Shown: positions 43,940 to 52,534, numbered from the stretch's first letter. The stretch is DNA of 64,000 nt from Candidatus Rifleibacterium amylolyticum (GCA_009917695.1 JAACJG010000004.1:1-64000), one strand, 5' to 3'. The notes: generated by a model from the letters alone, not told the origin. Numbers and translations are program-made.

Positions 43940-45904
43940 ATGGGCAGAGCTGTGATTTTTGTTTCGATAATTCTGCTGTTGATGACTCCTGGATGGGCAA
44001 TTGCGGCTGACTCGGCCGATCTTGCCGAGATCAGGCAGTATTTTGAACTGCGTGATACCATAAGTCTGGTCAACCTTGAGATGAAGAGGGCTTTGTCGAG
44101 TGATTCGAAATCGCCGATGCTCTCTGATCGCAGAGCTGAGAACGATCTTGCTGCCGTGTTGAACTTTCTCGAAGAGCGCATCTCTCAGTTTGCCTCAGTC
44201 AAGACACCGCTCAAATACCATTATGTAAAGAAACTTGGCGGGCTTTTCAATGAATCCCGGCAGCTGCAGGCTGCGCTTCTGGTAAAACTTCGTGCTCGCG
44301 CTCTCGCTGCCGAGCCGGGCAGCACAATCGATCCGCCAAAGTCGACCGAAGAACTGGCTGAAGACCTCAAAACTCATCCAAGGCCTTATTTTCAGCCAAT
44401 CGATCTGCGTGCTCTTTTCAGCCCTTCTCTCACGAATGCTAATAAAATGCAGTTCCCAACCGCAAGTTCTACTGCCAGCGCGCCTGTCAGTGTAGATAAC
44501 GCAATCCGTCAGTCGCAAAAATCGCCATTTCCGGCCAAAGTACCGCAGAAGACGCCGGTCTTGTCAGAACCGGTAAAGATCATCGCGCCGCCAACCGAAC
44601 AGACCGTCGAAGTGAAGTCTCCGTCGGCGGTAGTGGCTTCTGTGACTGAAGGCATCCCGGAAAAACCGGTACCTTCGACTGAAAGGCTTATTAAACCTGA
44701 GGTTGTGCCGGTTAAATCACCAGCAGGAAAGGTAACGGCTTCTGCTGCTGTGACATTGCCTGCAGCTGTGTCAGTGCCTGTCGCCAGCAAGTCTGCTTTT
44801 GTCGCAAGCTCACCGGTAGCGGTAAAGGCGGAAACAGCTCTGCCAAAACTGCCTCCTGAAACAGTAGCGTCAGTTCCGGTTGTTGCTTTGCCGGTATCAT
44901 CGCCAGAGCTGGCGACAGCGACTCCGGTCGTTTCTGCGGGCGGCGAAACGGCTTCTGCCACAAAACCTGTTGTCACAGCTGGCGGCAAAGTCATGCGGCC
45001 ACTGGCGGTGATGATCGAGAACCACAACAAATCCCGCCCACAATCAGGGCTTGACCAGGCAGATCTGGTTTATGAAATGCCGGTCGAAGGTGGCATTACC
45101 AGATTCATGGCGATTTACACGCGCCTGCCCGGCCTGCTTGGGCCGGTTCGCAGCTGCCGCGAATATTTTATCGACAGAGCTCTCGAGATAGATGCTCTTT
45201 ATGTGCACTGTGGCGCCAGCCCGGTTGGTTATGCCTATATTTCGAAAAGCAAAATCAACTCTGTTGATGAAATCAAGCATTCGAAGCCTTTTTTCCGCGA
45301 CAATTCGCGAAAAGCCCCGCATAACCTTTATGGCAGAGGCAAAAGCATTTTTGACTATATGTCAGAAAAAGTCAGCATGTACCTGCCCACTGCCCCAAGA
45401 CTTATCAATTACGGCAAATACCCTGGTGAGCCGACTGACGCCGGCGAATCAGTCAGGATCAGATATCATGGCAATTACACTCTCGAATTCAAATTCGAAA
45501 ACGGTGTTTATCAGCGTTATATGAACAATGTGCTGCATGTCGATCGCGAAAGTCAGAAACCTTTGCAGGCGGCAGCGGTAGTCGTTCAGGTCGCTTCGAT
45601 GCAGGTCGTCGATAAGGCCGGGCGACAGGAAATCAGCTTTATCGGCAAAGGCAAGGCCTGGGTTCTCGAAAACGGCAGGAAAACTGCGGTTACCTGGAGC
45701 AAGAAGAACCCTCGCGACCTGACCAGCTACAAAGATGCAGCCGGTCGCGAATACCTTTTCCCGAAAGGTCTGCCGATCTGGGTGCAGGTAGTGTCGCCTT
45801 CTCATAAAATGACTTTTAACGGTATTGAAGAAACGACTCCGGTTGCCGGCAAAGAGACTGTCGATAACGCCAGCGCAGCAGCCGAAACAGGAAAGCAGGG
45901 ATGA
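43940..45904 (+). CDS. Exported DUF3048 (YerB-like) protein with long low-complexity linker
   Basis: A 654-residue protein. The ATG at 43940 follows GAGGT and opens into a signal peptide (MGRAVIFVSIILLLMTPGWAIA|AD), so the in-frame ATG at 43901 is rejected. A helical region follows (about 25-120). A long Pro/Val/Ala/Ser/Lys-rich linker (about 180-355) could span the envelope or peptidoglycan. The C-terminal half (about 357-630) is DUF3048: VMIENHNKSRPQSGLDQADLVYEMPVEGGITRFMAIY, SCREYFIDRA and RKAPHNLYG. YerB-type proteins are secreted or lipid-anchored, and the domain may bind a small ligand; its function is unclear. Confidence 0.88.
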   Translation: MGRAVIFVSIILLLMTPGWAIAADSADLAEIRQYFELRDTISLVNLEMKRALSSDSKSPMLSDRRAENDLAAVLNFLEERISQFASVKTPLKYHYVKKLGGLFNESRQLQAALLVKLRARALAAEPGSTIDPPKSTEELAEDLKTHPRPYFQPIDLRALFSPSLTNANKMQFPTASSTASAPVSVDNAIRQSQKSPFPAKVPQKTPVLSEPVKIIAPPTEQTVEVKSPSAVVASVTEGIPEKPVPSTERLIKPEVVPVKSPAGKVTASAAVTLPAAVSVPVASKSAFVASSPVAVKAETALPKLPPETVASVPVVALPVSSPELATATPVVSAGGETASATKPVVTAGGKVMRPLAVMIENHNKSRPQSGLDQADLVYEMPVEGGITRFMAIYTRLPGLLGPVRSCREYFIDRALEIDALYVHCGASPVGYAYISKSKINSVDEIKHSKPFFRDNSRKAPHNLYGRGKSIFDYMSEKVSMYLPTAPRLINYGKYPGEPTDAGESVRIRYHGNYTLEFKFENGVYQRYMNNVLHVDRESQKPLQAAAVVVQVASMQVVDKAGRQEISFIGKGKAWVLENGRKTAVTWSKKNPRDLTSYKDAAGREYLFPKGLPIWVQVVSPSHKMTFNGIEETTPVAGKETVDNASAAAETGKQG

Positions 45905-45905
45905 T

Positions 45906-46799
45906 ATGACAAAATTTGGTGCCGTAGGCGTTTTTGGCCGGGCCAATGCCGGCAAATCGACATTGATCAACGGGATCGTCGGTGAGCGTGTTTCGATTGT
46001 GTCGAAACGGCCTCAGACTACGCGCAAGCGCATTCTCGGAATTCTCACAGTTGATGATTGTCAACTGGTCTTTTGTGACACTCCTGGTCTACATGCTGTT
46101 AAAAATAAGCTCGATGCTTACATGCATGAAGAGATTCTGTCGACGGTAAAAGGTCTGCAGACCGGCATGTATCTGGTAGATCTGTCTGAACCTCTGCCGG
46201 AAGACGATCAGAGTTACCTGTCTCAGCTGAATCCTGAGAGTGGAATGCCGCTTTTTCTGGTGCTGAACAAGGCCGACCTGGTCGATGAAGCGACGATTGC
46301 AAAGGTTCGCGAGCAGTACTGCGGTTTTTACAAATTCGACAAAGTATTTGTAACCGCAGCAGCAAAGGATCAGGGGCTTAAAGAGGTGCTTGCTGCCATC
46401 ATCGCGGCAACTCCTGAGGGGCCTTTTGCATTTGATGTCGATGATTATACCAGTCTTTCCGAGCGGGAGATCGTCGAAGAAACTGTGCGGGAAGCGGCTC
46501 TGCAAAAATACTACCAGGAAGTCCCCCATTCCATAGCGGTGCAGGTAGAACAGTTCAAGGAGCGCGATAATGGCAAAACCTATGTCGAAGCGACAATTTA
46601 TGTGGAAAAGGAAAGCCACAAAAAAATAATTGTCGGCAAGGGTGGAGATGGAATCAAGACTCTCGGACAGGTTGCGCGGCAAAGGTTGAACGAGCTTCTC
46701 GGACGTGATATTTTTTTACAGTTATGGATAAAAGTTCGTGCGAACTGGCGTCGTGACGAACAGTGGATTGAGAGACTGGGTTATCGTAAAAGCATTTGA
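45906..46799 (+). CDS. era: GTPase Era
   Basis: A 297-residue Era GTPase. G1 is GRANAGKS (residues 11-18), the switch region is SKRPQTTRKRILGI, G3 is DTPG, and G4 is NKAD. The C-terminal KH domain carries IIVGKGGDGIKTLGQVARQRLNELL. Era binds the 3' end of 16S rRNA and couples ribosome assembly to growth. The ATG at 45906 just follows the DUF3048 stop; the upstream extension is rejected as it overlaps that gene and lacks a start signal. It closes the long housekeeping run. Confidence 0.95.
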   Translation: MTKFGAVGVFGRANAGKSTLINGIVGERVSIVSKRPQTTRKRILGILTVDDCQLVFCDTPGLHAVKNKLDAYMHEEILSTVKGLQTGMYLVDLSEPLPEDDQSYLSQLNPESGMPLFLVLNKADLVDEATIAKVREQYCGFYKFDKVFVTAAAKDQGLKEVLAAIIAATPEGPFAFDVDDYTSLSEREIVEETVREAALQKYYQEVPHSIAVQVEQFKERDNGKTYVEATIYVEKESHKKIIVGKGGDGIKTLGQVARQRLNELLGRDIFLQLWIKVRANWRRDEQWIERLGYRKSI

Positions 46800-48040
46800 C
46801 AGGCAGCTGTCTGCCTGAATAAAGGAATACAGGATGAATTCTATATTGATGATTGTTATTGCGGTTGTTATTCTTCTGCTGGTTTTCGTCATGTTCTCAC
46901 TCGACGACCAGGAAGAAGACACCGGCTTTTTGAGCGATGAGAAAGAAGATTCTCCCGCTGTTCCGGCCAGATCTGAGCCGAAACTAGAGTCTGAGCCGGC
47001 CGCGGCCGCGGCGGATTCGCCCCCGGCAGCTGCCGAAGTTCCGCAAAAGCCGGCCGAAAAGGCGCCTGTTCGCCAGATCCAGCGTGCTGCTGCTGACGAC
47101 AAGATTTCGTTGCTCGAGGTTGGCAGCGAAGAAGATTTGCGCCTGCGCATTCTGCTCGACCAGAGACTGGGAGCTCCGGCTGATATCGAAGACCATGACG
47201 CTGTAGTGGCTGCCGTTCAAATCCGTTTTCCAGAAGAAGTTCTGGCTGACCGCGAAAGTCTGTTAAAGCTTATACGCAGGGCTGAAGCAGTTTTCGATAA
47301 GGAATTTTCTTTTGACTTTTCCTGTTTCGCCGGCTCTCAACTTGATCGTATATGGGTTTTTGGCCGCGACGAGGGACGTGATGACGCTTTGTTCGAGGCT
47401 CTGGTCGTTTCTTTCGAAGTTATTTCAAGGTTCAAGCGAACTCTTGAAAGCGATTCAATTTTGCGTGAAAGTCGGGCCCGCGTCGCTGTCGGGCTGGCCA
47501 TGGGCAAACTCGTGCGGATTGGTCGCGGCATGGTTGCCGAACCGACCTGGGTTGGCAAACCGGCTTATCTGGCTGAAACGCTTGCTGAAGCTGCTCTTGA
47601 TTTCTCGATTTATGTATCAGAAGACATTCATAAAGCGGCTTTGCCTTTGTTCGATTTTCGTGAATGGAAGCCGGTTAAGCTGCGCTCACCTCTTCCGCCA
47701 ATTCCAACTTATGAGCTGGTCGGCTGGAATAAGCCCGAAGAAATCGCTTCTTATGCTTCGCACAACGATGCTGCTGCCCGCCGGGCTGTGGCAGTTGCCT
47801 ATCGTTACCTCGAACTCGATTCAAAACTGCAGCCGCTGGTCGAATTGATTGGTGATGCTGACGAAAAGGTGGCGCTTGAAGCTCTGGAAACCGTTAAGGT
47901 CATTGGCAGTGAGCAATCTCTTGGCCTGCTCAAGCGCATTTTCCCCGAAACCCAGGACCCGGTTTTTCGCAGTGCCATTATTGATGCTTTTGCCAGTATC
48001 GGGAGAAACGAAGTCGTTCCAGTCATTATATATTCACCTT

Positions 48041-48270
48041 GTGGTGAATATATGTGCTGCATGTCCATGAACATTGATTTGTAAGGAGCTTTCTACCGAT
48101 AAGCTTCAGGTAGAAAGAAGGAAGGTGAATAAGCTAATCTCGGTCATTGTACCTTGATACCGCGCAGAATGTTTAGCCCACCTTCCCCTTACCTTAAAAC
48201 TGAACAGCACATTAGGCCTTGTGATTGCCGCATTCAGCCGTAATGAATAATGATAGTTTAAGGTAGGGTT
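48041..48270 (+). ncRNA. Putative bridge RNA of the IS110 element
   Basis: The left end folds as three units in the order known for IS621-type bridge RNAs. First is a 5' hairpin (CTTTCTACC 48089-48097 with GGTAGAAAG 48109-48117). Second is a target loop closed by GGAAGGTG/CACCTTCC (48120-48127/48179-48186) and GCTAA/TTAGC. Third is a donor loop closed by TACCTTAAAACT/AGTTTAAGGTA (48190-48201/48255-48265, one bulge). The target loop carries GTCATT (48143-48148) and CAGAATG (48165-48171), the same strand and the reverse complement of the insertion site GTCATTCTG. The donor loop carries ACAGCACATT (48204-48213), identical to the right end, and ATAATG (48247-48252), complementary to CATTAT at the joined ends. 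Transcript limits are estimates. Confidence 0.82.
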
Positions 48271-48307
48271 CATTCTACAACAAGTTTGAACAGATGTGGA
48301 GTGTGTA

Positions 48308-49333
48308 ATGAAAAAAACTGATCGTCCGACCTATCTTGGCATAGACGTGTCCAAAGAAAGTCTTGATTGCTGCTTGTATAACGGAACAGAGCACAAGACA
48401 CGCAGCTTTAACAGCAACAAACTTTCGACCGTGCAAAAGATCATAACCCATTTCAAGATTTCTCCCGACTCATGCCGCGTTGTTCTGGAAGCCACCGGCG
48501 TGTATCATTCCGCTGCTTTTGTTGAATTTGTAAGTCGAGGCTTTGATGTAGCAGTTGAAAATCCCCTCAGAATACATTCTTTTGCAACGATGAAGAACCT
48601 GCTGAGAACGAAAACCGACCCGGTAGATGCCAGAACCATAGCAGAATATGGATTTACAAATGAACCCGTGTCCACAAAGCTTAAGGAAGCCTATCAATGC
48701 GAAGTCCAGGCCAAGTTAAAACTGATCGGCTTTTTCAAAAAGCATATTACTCAAAATCGCAATTACCTTGAGGCGCTCAACAACAACTCCTTTGAATGTA
48801 ATGCACCCAGCTTGATCGCTCACGTTAAAAATGAGATTAACCATCTGAATGTCGCCATCAAAGAGATAAACAGGGATATTGAGAAGATTCTAACCAAACA
48901 CTGCCCTGAACTCTATAAGCAGTATAAGAGCATACCCGGCATTGGATCTGCTGTTGCTGGTGCAATAATATGCTTCTATGGTGATTTTTCAGGGTTTTCT
49001 GACTCAAACAAAGCAGCTGCCTTTGCCGGGTTATGTCCAAAAGTGTGCAAATCAGGATCCAGCGTAGATAAAAGCGGAAGCATAAGCAAAAAGGGCAATT
49101 CCATGCTCAGAACGTTGTTTTATATGGCTGCCTTATCGGCGTCCAGGTGCAATGATGCTTGTCAGGAAACCTATTTAAGACTAAGACAGGCAGGAAAGCC
49201 TGCAAAAGTAGCTTTGATAGCGTTGCGAATAAACTTCTTCGGCAGGCAAGGGCGCTGGCCAGGAAAGGAGAGTCTTTCACTGAAAATTATAAGGAAATTA
49301 GCCTGTGTAGAGCAAAAACGACTTGACTTTTAA
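48308..49333 (+). CDS. IS110-family transposase (bridge RNA-guided recombinase)
   Basis: A 341-residue DEDD transposase. The ATG at 48308 has GGAG six bases before it; the GTG at 48296 is less likely. The RuvC-like N-terminal domain shows Asp13 (YLGIDVSKES), Glu61 (LEATGVY), and Asp104 and Asp107 (KTDPVDARTIAEYG). A coiled linker follows, then the C-terminal Tnp domain with SIPGIGSAVAGAIICFYGDFSGF and KSGSSVDKSGSISKKGNSMLRTLFYMAALSA, where Ser249 is the likely catalytic serine. These enzymes cut and rejoin DNA through a circular form without target duplication. The 3' end of the gene contains the -35 box of the junction promoter. All catalytic residues appear intact, so the element may be active. 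Confidence 0.93.
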   Translation: MKKTDRPTYLGIDVSKESLDCCLYNGTEHKTRSFNSNKLSTVQKIITHFKISPDSCRVVLEATGVYHSAAFVEFVSRGFDVAVENPLRIHSFATMKNLLRTKTDPVDARTIAEYGFTNEPVSTKLKEAYQCEVQAKLKLIGFFKKHITQNRNYLEALNNNSFECNAPSLIAHVKNEINHLNVAIKEINRDIEKILTKHCPELYKQYKSIPGIGSAVAGAIICFYGDFSGFSDSNKAAAFAGLCPKVCKSGSSVDKSGSISKKGNSMLRTLFYMAALSASRCNDACQETYLRLRQAGKPAKVALIALRINFFGRQGRWPGKESLSLKIIRKLACVEQKRLDF

Positions 49334-49344
49334 CACAGCACATT
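49323..49344 (+). promoter_or_regulatory. Right half of a junction promoter (-35 box)
   Basis: TTGACT at 49323-49328 is followed by 16 bases to the element's end. In the circular form the next bases are A then TATATT (48028-48034 of the left end), giving TTGACT-17-TATATT pointing into the bridge RNA. The promoter exists only when the two ends are joined. Confidence 0.8.
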
Positions 49345-49800
49345 CTGGGTTCTACCAAGGAAGCGAGCTGGAAGGTGCGCCTGGCGGCCGCTCAGGCTTT
49401 GTATAAGCTGGCCGGAAACGATGCGCTCAAACATCTCGAACATCTGCTGGAAGATCCGGATGGCGCGGTAAAAGCCTGCGTGAACGGCGCCTTTTTCCGG
49501 GCAACCGGCAAAAAAGAATATCTTGAGGTTCTGGCCGGACTGATAACTGATTTGTCAAAGCGCACGCGAAAAGCTGCTGCTGATGAACTTCTTGCTATTG
49601 AGTCCGAAGCTGCTTTAAAGATGGTGATTGCATCTTTCAGTGAGCAGGAATTCGAGCTTCAGAAACATATTTTGCGGCGTCTCGAATTCAGCAGAAGTAA
49701 AATACTTTATCAATGTTTTCTTTCTATTTTTAAAACTTCCGGCGAAAAGATCAGGCCTTTTATTGCAGAGGCCGTTCGCCGGGCCGGGCTGGTGAATTAA

Positions 49801-51189
49801 ATGGCGATAGATATACTGGTAGTAGATGATGAGGAGATGATCCGCTGGACCCTGAAGGAGGCTCTTGAGAGCGAGGGTTACAATGTGCGGGCTTTTGAGA
49901 ATGGTCGTGACTTTCTTGCCTACTTCAACGAGCATGGCAGCGATATCATTTTGCTCGACGTGCGTCTGCCCGACAGCAACGGTCTTGACCTGCTGCTCGA
50001 GGTGACTCGTGTCGATCCTGATGCCATTGTCGTTATCATGACCGCTTATGGCGATGTCGAAACCGCAGTCAATGCGATGAAACGTGGCGCTTTCGACTAC
50101 CTCGCCAAACCCTACAGTCTCGAAGAAGTCAGTCTGCTGATCAACAAGATAGTGCAGGCCAATCTGCTCAAGAGTCAACTGCACCATTATCAGGAGATGC
50201 TCGAAAACAAGTTCTCGCGTATTCTTGGCGAGAATCAGAAAATGAAGCAGCTGCGAGAGCATATAGGTATGGCGGCGCGTACCGATCGCACAACCGTGCT
50301 TATCAGAGGAGAATCTGGAACCGGCAAAGAGCTTGTTGCCCGCCAGATTCACTTTCAGAGCGCGCGGGCCGACAAGCCTTTTATCGATGTCAATGCGGCG
50401 GCGGTCAGCAGTACTCTGCTTGAATCAGAGTTGTTCGGCCACGAAAAAGGCGCTTTTACCGATGCACAGAAGCAGAAAAAAGGTCTGTTCGAACTGGCCA
50501 ACGGAGGCACGCTGTTTCTCGATGAAATCGGCGATCTCGACCCGTCACTGCAGGTTAAGCTTCTTCGCGTTCTTCAGGAGCGCAAGTTCAGGCGCGTTGG
50601 TGGTACAAGCGATATCCATGTTGACGTGCGAATAATCTCGGCTACCAATGCCGATCTGGAAAAGGCGATTGAAGATGGTCGTCTGCGTCAGGATCTGTTT
50701 TATCGTCTCAACGTCTTTACCGTTAACCTGCCGCCTCTGCGCGAACGGCGCGACGATATTCTGCTTCTTGCGAAAAATTTTCTTGAGGAGTTTCGCAAGG
50801 AGTTTTCAAAAGACATCTCAGGCTTCAGAGACGACACATTGCGTATTCTTGAGGGGTACAGCTACCCCGGCAATGTACGCGAACTGCGCAACATTATAGA
50901 GCGCGCGACTCTGCTTGAAACAGGCAATCTCATCAGGCCTGCCAGTTTGCCTGATGAACTCAAGAAGAGCTCAGATCTCGGCTATGTCGCGTTTTCTCAG
51001 GAAACCGCCAAGCCCTGGCAAAGCACCGGGTTCAATTTTAAAGATTACATTGACTCTGTCGAAAAGCAGATTGTAACTGAAGTTATGCATGAAGTCGAAG
51101 GCAAGAAGAGCCGGGCAGCCGAAGTGCTTGGTCTGACCCGTTTTGCCCTGCGGCACCAGCTCAAAAAGCATAATCTCGAATCAGATTGA
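49801..51189 (+). CDS. NtrC-type sigma-54-dependent response regulator
   Basis: A 462-residue regulator. The receiver domain has Asp53 as phosphorylation site (DIILLDVRLP), with Asp9/Asp10 and Lys103 in place. The AAA+ domain has GESGTGKE (170-177), the L1 loop ESELFGHEKGAFTDA and Walker B GGTLFLDEIGDL. The C-terminal Fis-type helix-turn-helix is RAAEVLGLTRFALRHQLKKHNL. The L1 tip reads GAFTDA instead of the usual GAFTGA; the residue contacts sigma-54, so efficiency or partner choice may differ. The start abuts the stop of the broken HEAT gene, so expression may depend on that transcript, which the IS now interrupts. The partner kinase is not in the window. Confidence 0.93.
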   Translation: MAIDILVVDDEEMIRWTLKEALESEGYNVRAFENGRDFLAYFNEHGSDIILLDVRLPDSNGLDLLLEVTRVDPDAIVVIMTAYGDVETAVNAMKRGAFDYLAKPYSLEEVSLLINKIVQANLLKSQLHHYQEMLENKFSRILGENQKMKQLREHIGMAARTDRTTVLIRGESGTGKELVARQIHFQSARADKPFIDVNAAAVSSTLLESELFGHEKGAFTDAQKQKKGLFELANGGTLFLDEIGDLDPSLQVKLLRVLQERKFRRVGGTSDIHVDVRIISATNADLEKAIEDGRLRQDLFYRLNVFTVNLPPLRERRDDILLLAKNFLEEFRKEFSKDISGFRDDTLRILEGYSYPGNVRELRNIIERATLLETGNLIRPASLPDELKKSSDLGYVAFSQETAKPWQSTGFNFKDYIDSVEKQIVTEVMHEVEGKKSRAAEVLGLTRFALRHQLKKHNLESD

Positions 51190-51220
51190 TCAGCCAGAGT
51201 GTTCTCGGCAAGATCGTCGT

Positions 51221-51245
51221 CCTGCGCTATGGCGCAGGATTTTTG
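51221..51245 (+). terminator. Terminator after the response regulator
   Basis: CCTGCGC (51221-51227) pairs with GCGCAGG (51232-51238), followed by ATTTTTG. Confidence 0.85.
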
Positions 51246-51601
51246 CTATAAAGAAACTCATTCAAAGCAGCAGGAACTGCAGGCTGGTTGCTCTTCCGTA
51301 AGTTTAAAAGTTTATGCATGGTCGAACTGTTATTGATACTGAATTGGTAGGCATGCTGGCGCTGTTGTGAAGCGGCTTTGCTTTATTTATAGACCTTTCG
51401 GCAATATTTTTTTGAAAAAGTGTTATTTATTCACTGGTTTTGTTCGAAAAGTGTGTTATTATTACACTGATGTACCGATAGTGCAAAAAATGCACAACAT
51501 TTTAGGAGATTTGTAACCAAATAGGCTGTAATAAAGGGATATGTCGAGTTGGCATACTTTATGCTTTGATAAGTGTATAAGATTAGCGAGGAGAAAAGGC
51601 T
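51246..51601 (+). promoter_or_regulatory. Regulatory gap before the PTS IIA-like gene
   Basis: No gene is visible. An extended -10 element (TGtTATTAT, -10 box at 51457-51462) lies inside an AGTGT...ACACT inverted repeat, and TGC-A6-tGCA-type symmetry follows near 51482-51494. Closer to the gene, TTTATGCTTTGATAA (51558-51572) matches 21238-21252. These suggest two promoters or one promoter with operator sites. Confidence 0.45.
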
Positions 51602-52051
51602 ATGATATCCGAATTACTTCAGGACAACTTCATCGAGCTTCAGTTGGATGTGAATGATAAAGCTACCGCAATTACCAAGCTGTCTGGCATGTTGTGTGGG
51701 TCCGGAAGAGTCAGCGATCACGATCATTTTGTCAATGCCGTTCTCGAAAGAGAAAAGCTTGGCAGTACTGCAATCGGCGCTGGTATAGCTATTCCTCATG
51801 CTCGCGCCAATACGGTAAACGAAGTATCAATAGCATTTGCCCGTTCAGGCAAGGGAATTGATTTTAATTCAGTAGACGGTGACCCAGTTCATCTGATTTT
51901 CCTGCTGGCTGCACCGGTCGAATCAGGTAGTCTCTATCTTAAGCTCCTGGCCAGAATTTCACGGCTTCTGCGCTACCAGGATCTTATCGAAGACCTTAAA
52001 AAAGCCACGACAAAAGAAGAAGTCATCAAGATTATAGCAGCAAAAGAATAA
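51602..52051 (+). CDS. PTS EIIA-like protein (fructose/nitrogen type, PtsN-like)
   Basis: A 149-residue EIIA domain. The phosphorylated His is His66 in GAGIAIPHARANTV, preceded by AVLEREKLGSTAIG and followed by FLLAAPVESGSLYLKLLARISRLL, all typical of the PtsN/FruA-IIA family. There is no EIIB or EIIC gene nearby, so a regulatory role like PtsN is likelier than sugar transport. The ribosome site is GAGGAG. It lies 45 bases before a small GHKL-like gene and then ndk. Confidence 0.9.
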   Translation: MISELLQDNFIELQLDVNDKATAITKLSGMLCGSGRVSDHDHFVNAVLEREKLGSTAIGAGIAIPHARANTVNEVSIAFARSGKGIDFNSVDGDPVHLIFLLAAPVESGSLYLKLLARISRLLRYQDLIEDLKKATTKEEVIKIIAAKE

Positions 52052-52096
52052 CGTGGCTCAAAAGTTCGGCGCTGTTCGATACTTGGAGGGATGGTT

Positions 52097-52531
52097 ATGA
52101 GTCCTGTCTTAAGCGGCACGAGAACTGATGAGTTATCTTTGCACATGCGGATTCCCGCAGACAGGTGTTATCTGCCCAATGCACTGCTTACTCTCGATGG
52201 CATCTGCGAGCACTACAACGTCGAAGAGTCTGCGCGCGACCGCATAAAAGTTGCTCTCGAAACTGCGCTTGTCGGGTCGATAGAGCTACTTTATCTCAAC
52301 GCTCAGGGTTTGTTTGACTTGAAATTCTCGGTATTTAAGGATAAGCTGCAGATAACTGTAGAGGATTTCATGTTGAATGACCAGATTGCTCTGATAGAGG
52401 CGCCATCTGAGGCGCAGGTTCGCGAAAAGCTCGATGCTGTAGTGAATCTCAGCGATGAGTTCGTTTTTCTCAAAGAGTCAGGTCGTAATTCATGTTATTC
52501 CATGCAGTTCAATCTTGTAGCGGTGGAATGA
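52097..52531 (+). CDS. Possible anti-sigma/GHKL-like ATPase-fold protein
   Basis: A 144-residue protein. The ATG at 52097 is chosen because GGAGG lies eight bases before it; the ATG at 52091 is too close. The arrangement (RIPADRCYLPNALLTLDGICEHYNVEES ... DRIKVALETALVGSIELLYLNAQ ... FSVFKDKLQITVEDFM) is like RsbW-type anti-sigma kinases, with a helix where the family has its N-box. The key Asn of that box is not clear here and the glycine-rich lid is missing, so it may be a degenerate or non-ATP-binding version. It is followed by ndk after three bases, implying co-transcription. Confidence 0.6.
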   Translation: MSPVLSGTRTDELSLHMRIPADRCYLPNALLTLDGICEHYNVEESARDRIKVALETALVGSIELLYLNAQGLFDLKFSVFKDKLQITVEDFMLNDQIALIEAPSEAQVREKLDAVVNLSDEFVFLKESGRNSCYSMQFNLVAVE

Positions 52532-52534
52532 TGA

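Larger units (their letters stand above)
48028..49344 (+). mobile_element. IS110-family insertion sequence, 1317 bp
   Basis: The ends were set by rebuilding the interrupted gene: CATT lies at both junctions (48024-48027 and 49341-49344), so either copy may belong to the element. There are no terminal inverted repeats of the classic type, as expected for IS110. The long non-coding part is on the left (280 bases) and the right end is only 11 bases beyond the transposase stop, which is the layout of IS110-group elements that carry a bridge RNA in the left end. A perfect 11-base hairpin (48028-48053) opens the element. Confidence 0.9.
46834..49800 (+). pseudogene. Cyclase-like/HEAT-repeat membrane protein, split by an IS110 element
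   Basis: The left part is 46834-48027 and the right part is 49345-49800, both in the same frame. Removing the 1317-base insert rejoins them as ...EVVPVI-LGSTKEASWK..., giving about 549 residues. The protein has one N-terminal helix (residues 5-20), an Ala/Pro/Glu-rich linker, a nucleotide-cyclase-like domain (about 130-270; VAVGLAMGKLVRIGRG and TWVGKPAYLAETLAEAA) and HEAT-type repeats (about 300-540; VRLAAAQALYKLAGNDALKHLEHLLED). Cyclase key residues are not obvious, so the domain may be inactive. As it stands, translation adds 18 element-encoded residues and stops at 48082-48084. It lies directly before a response regulator gene. Confidence 0.88.
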
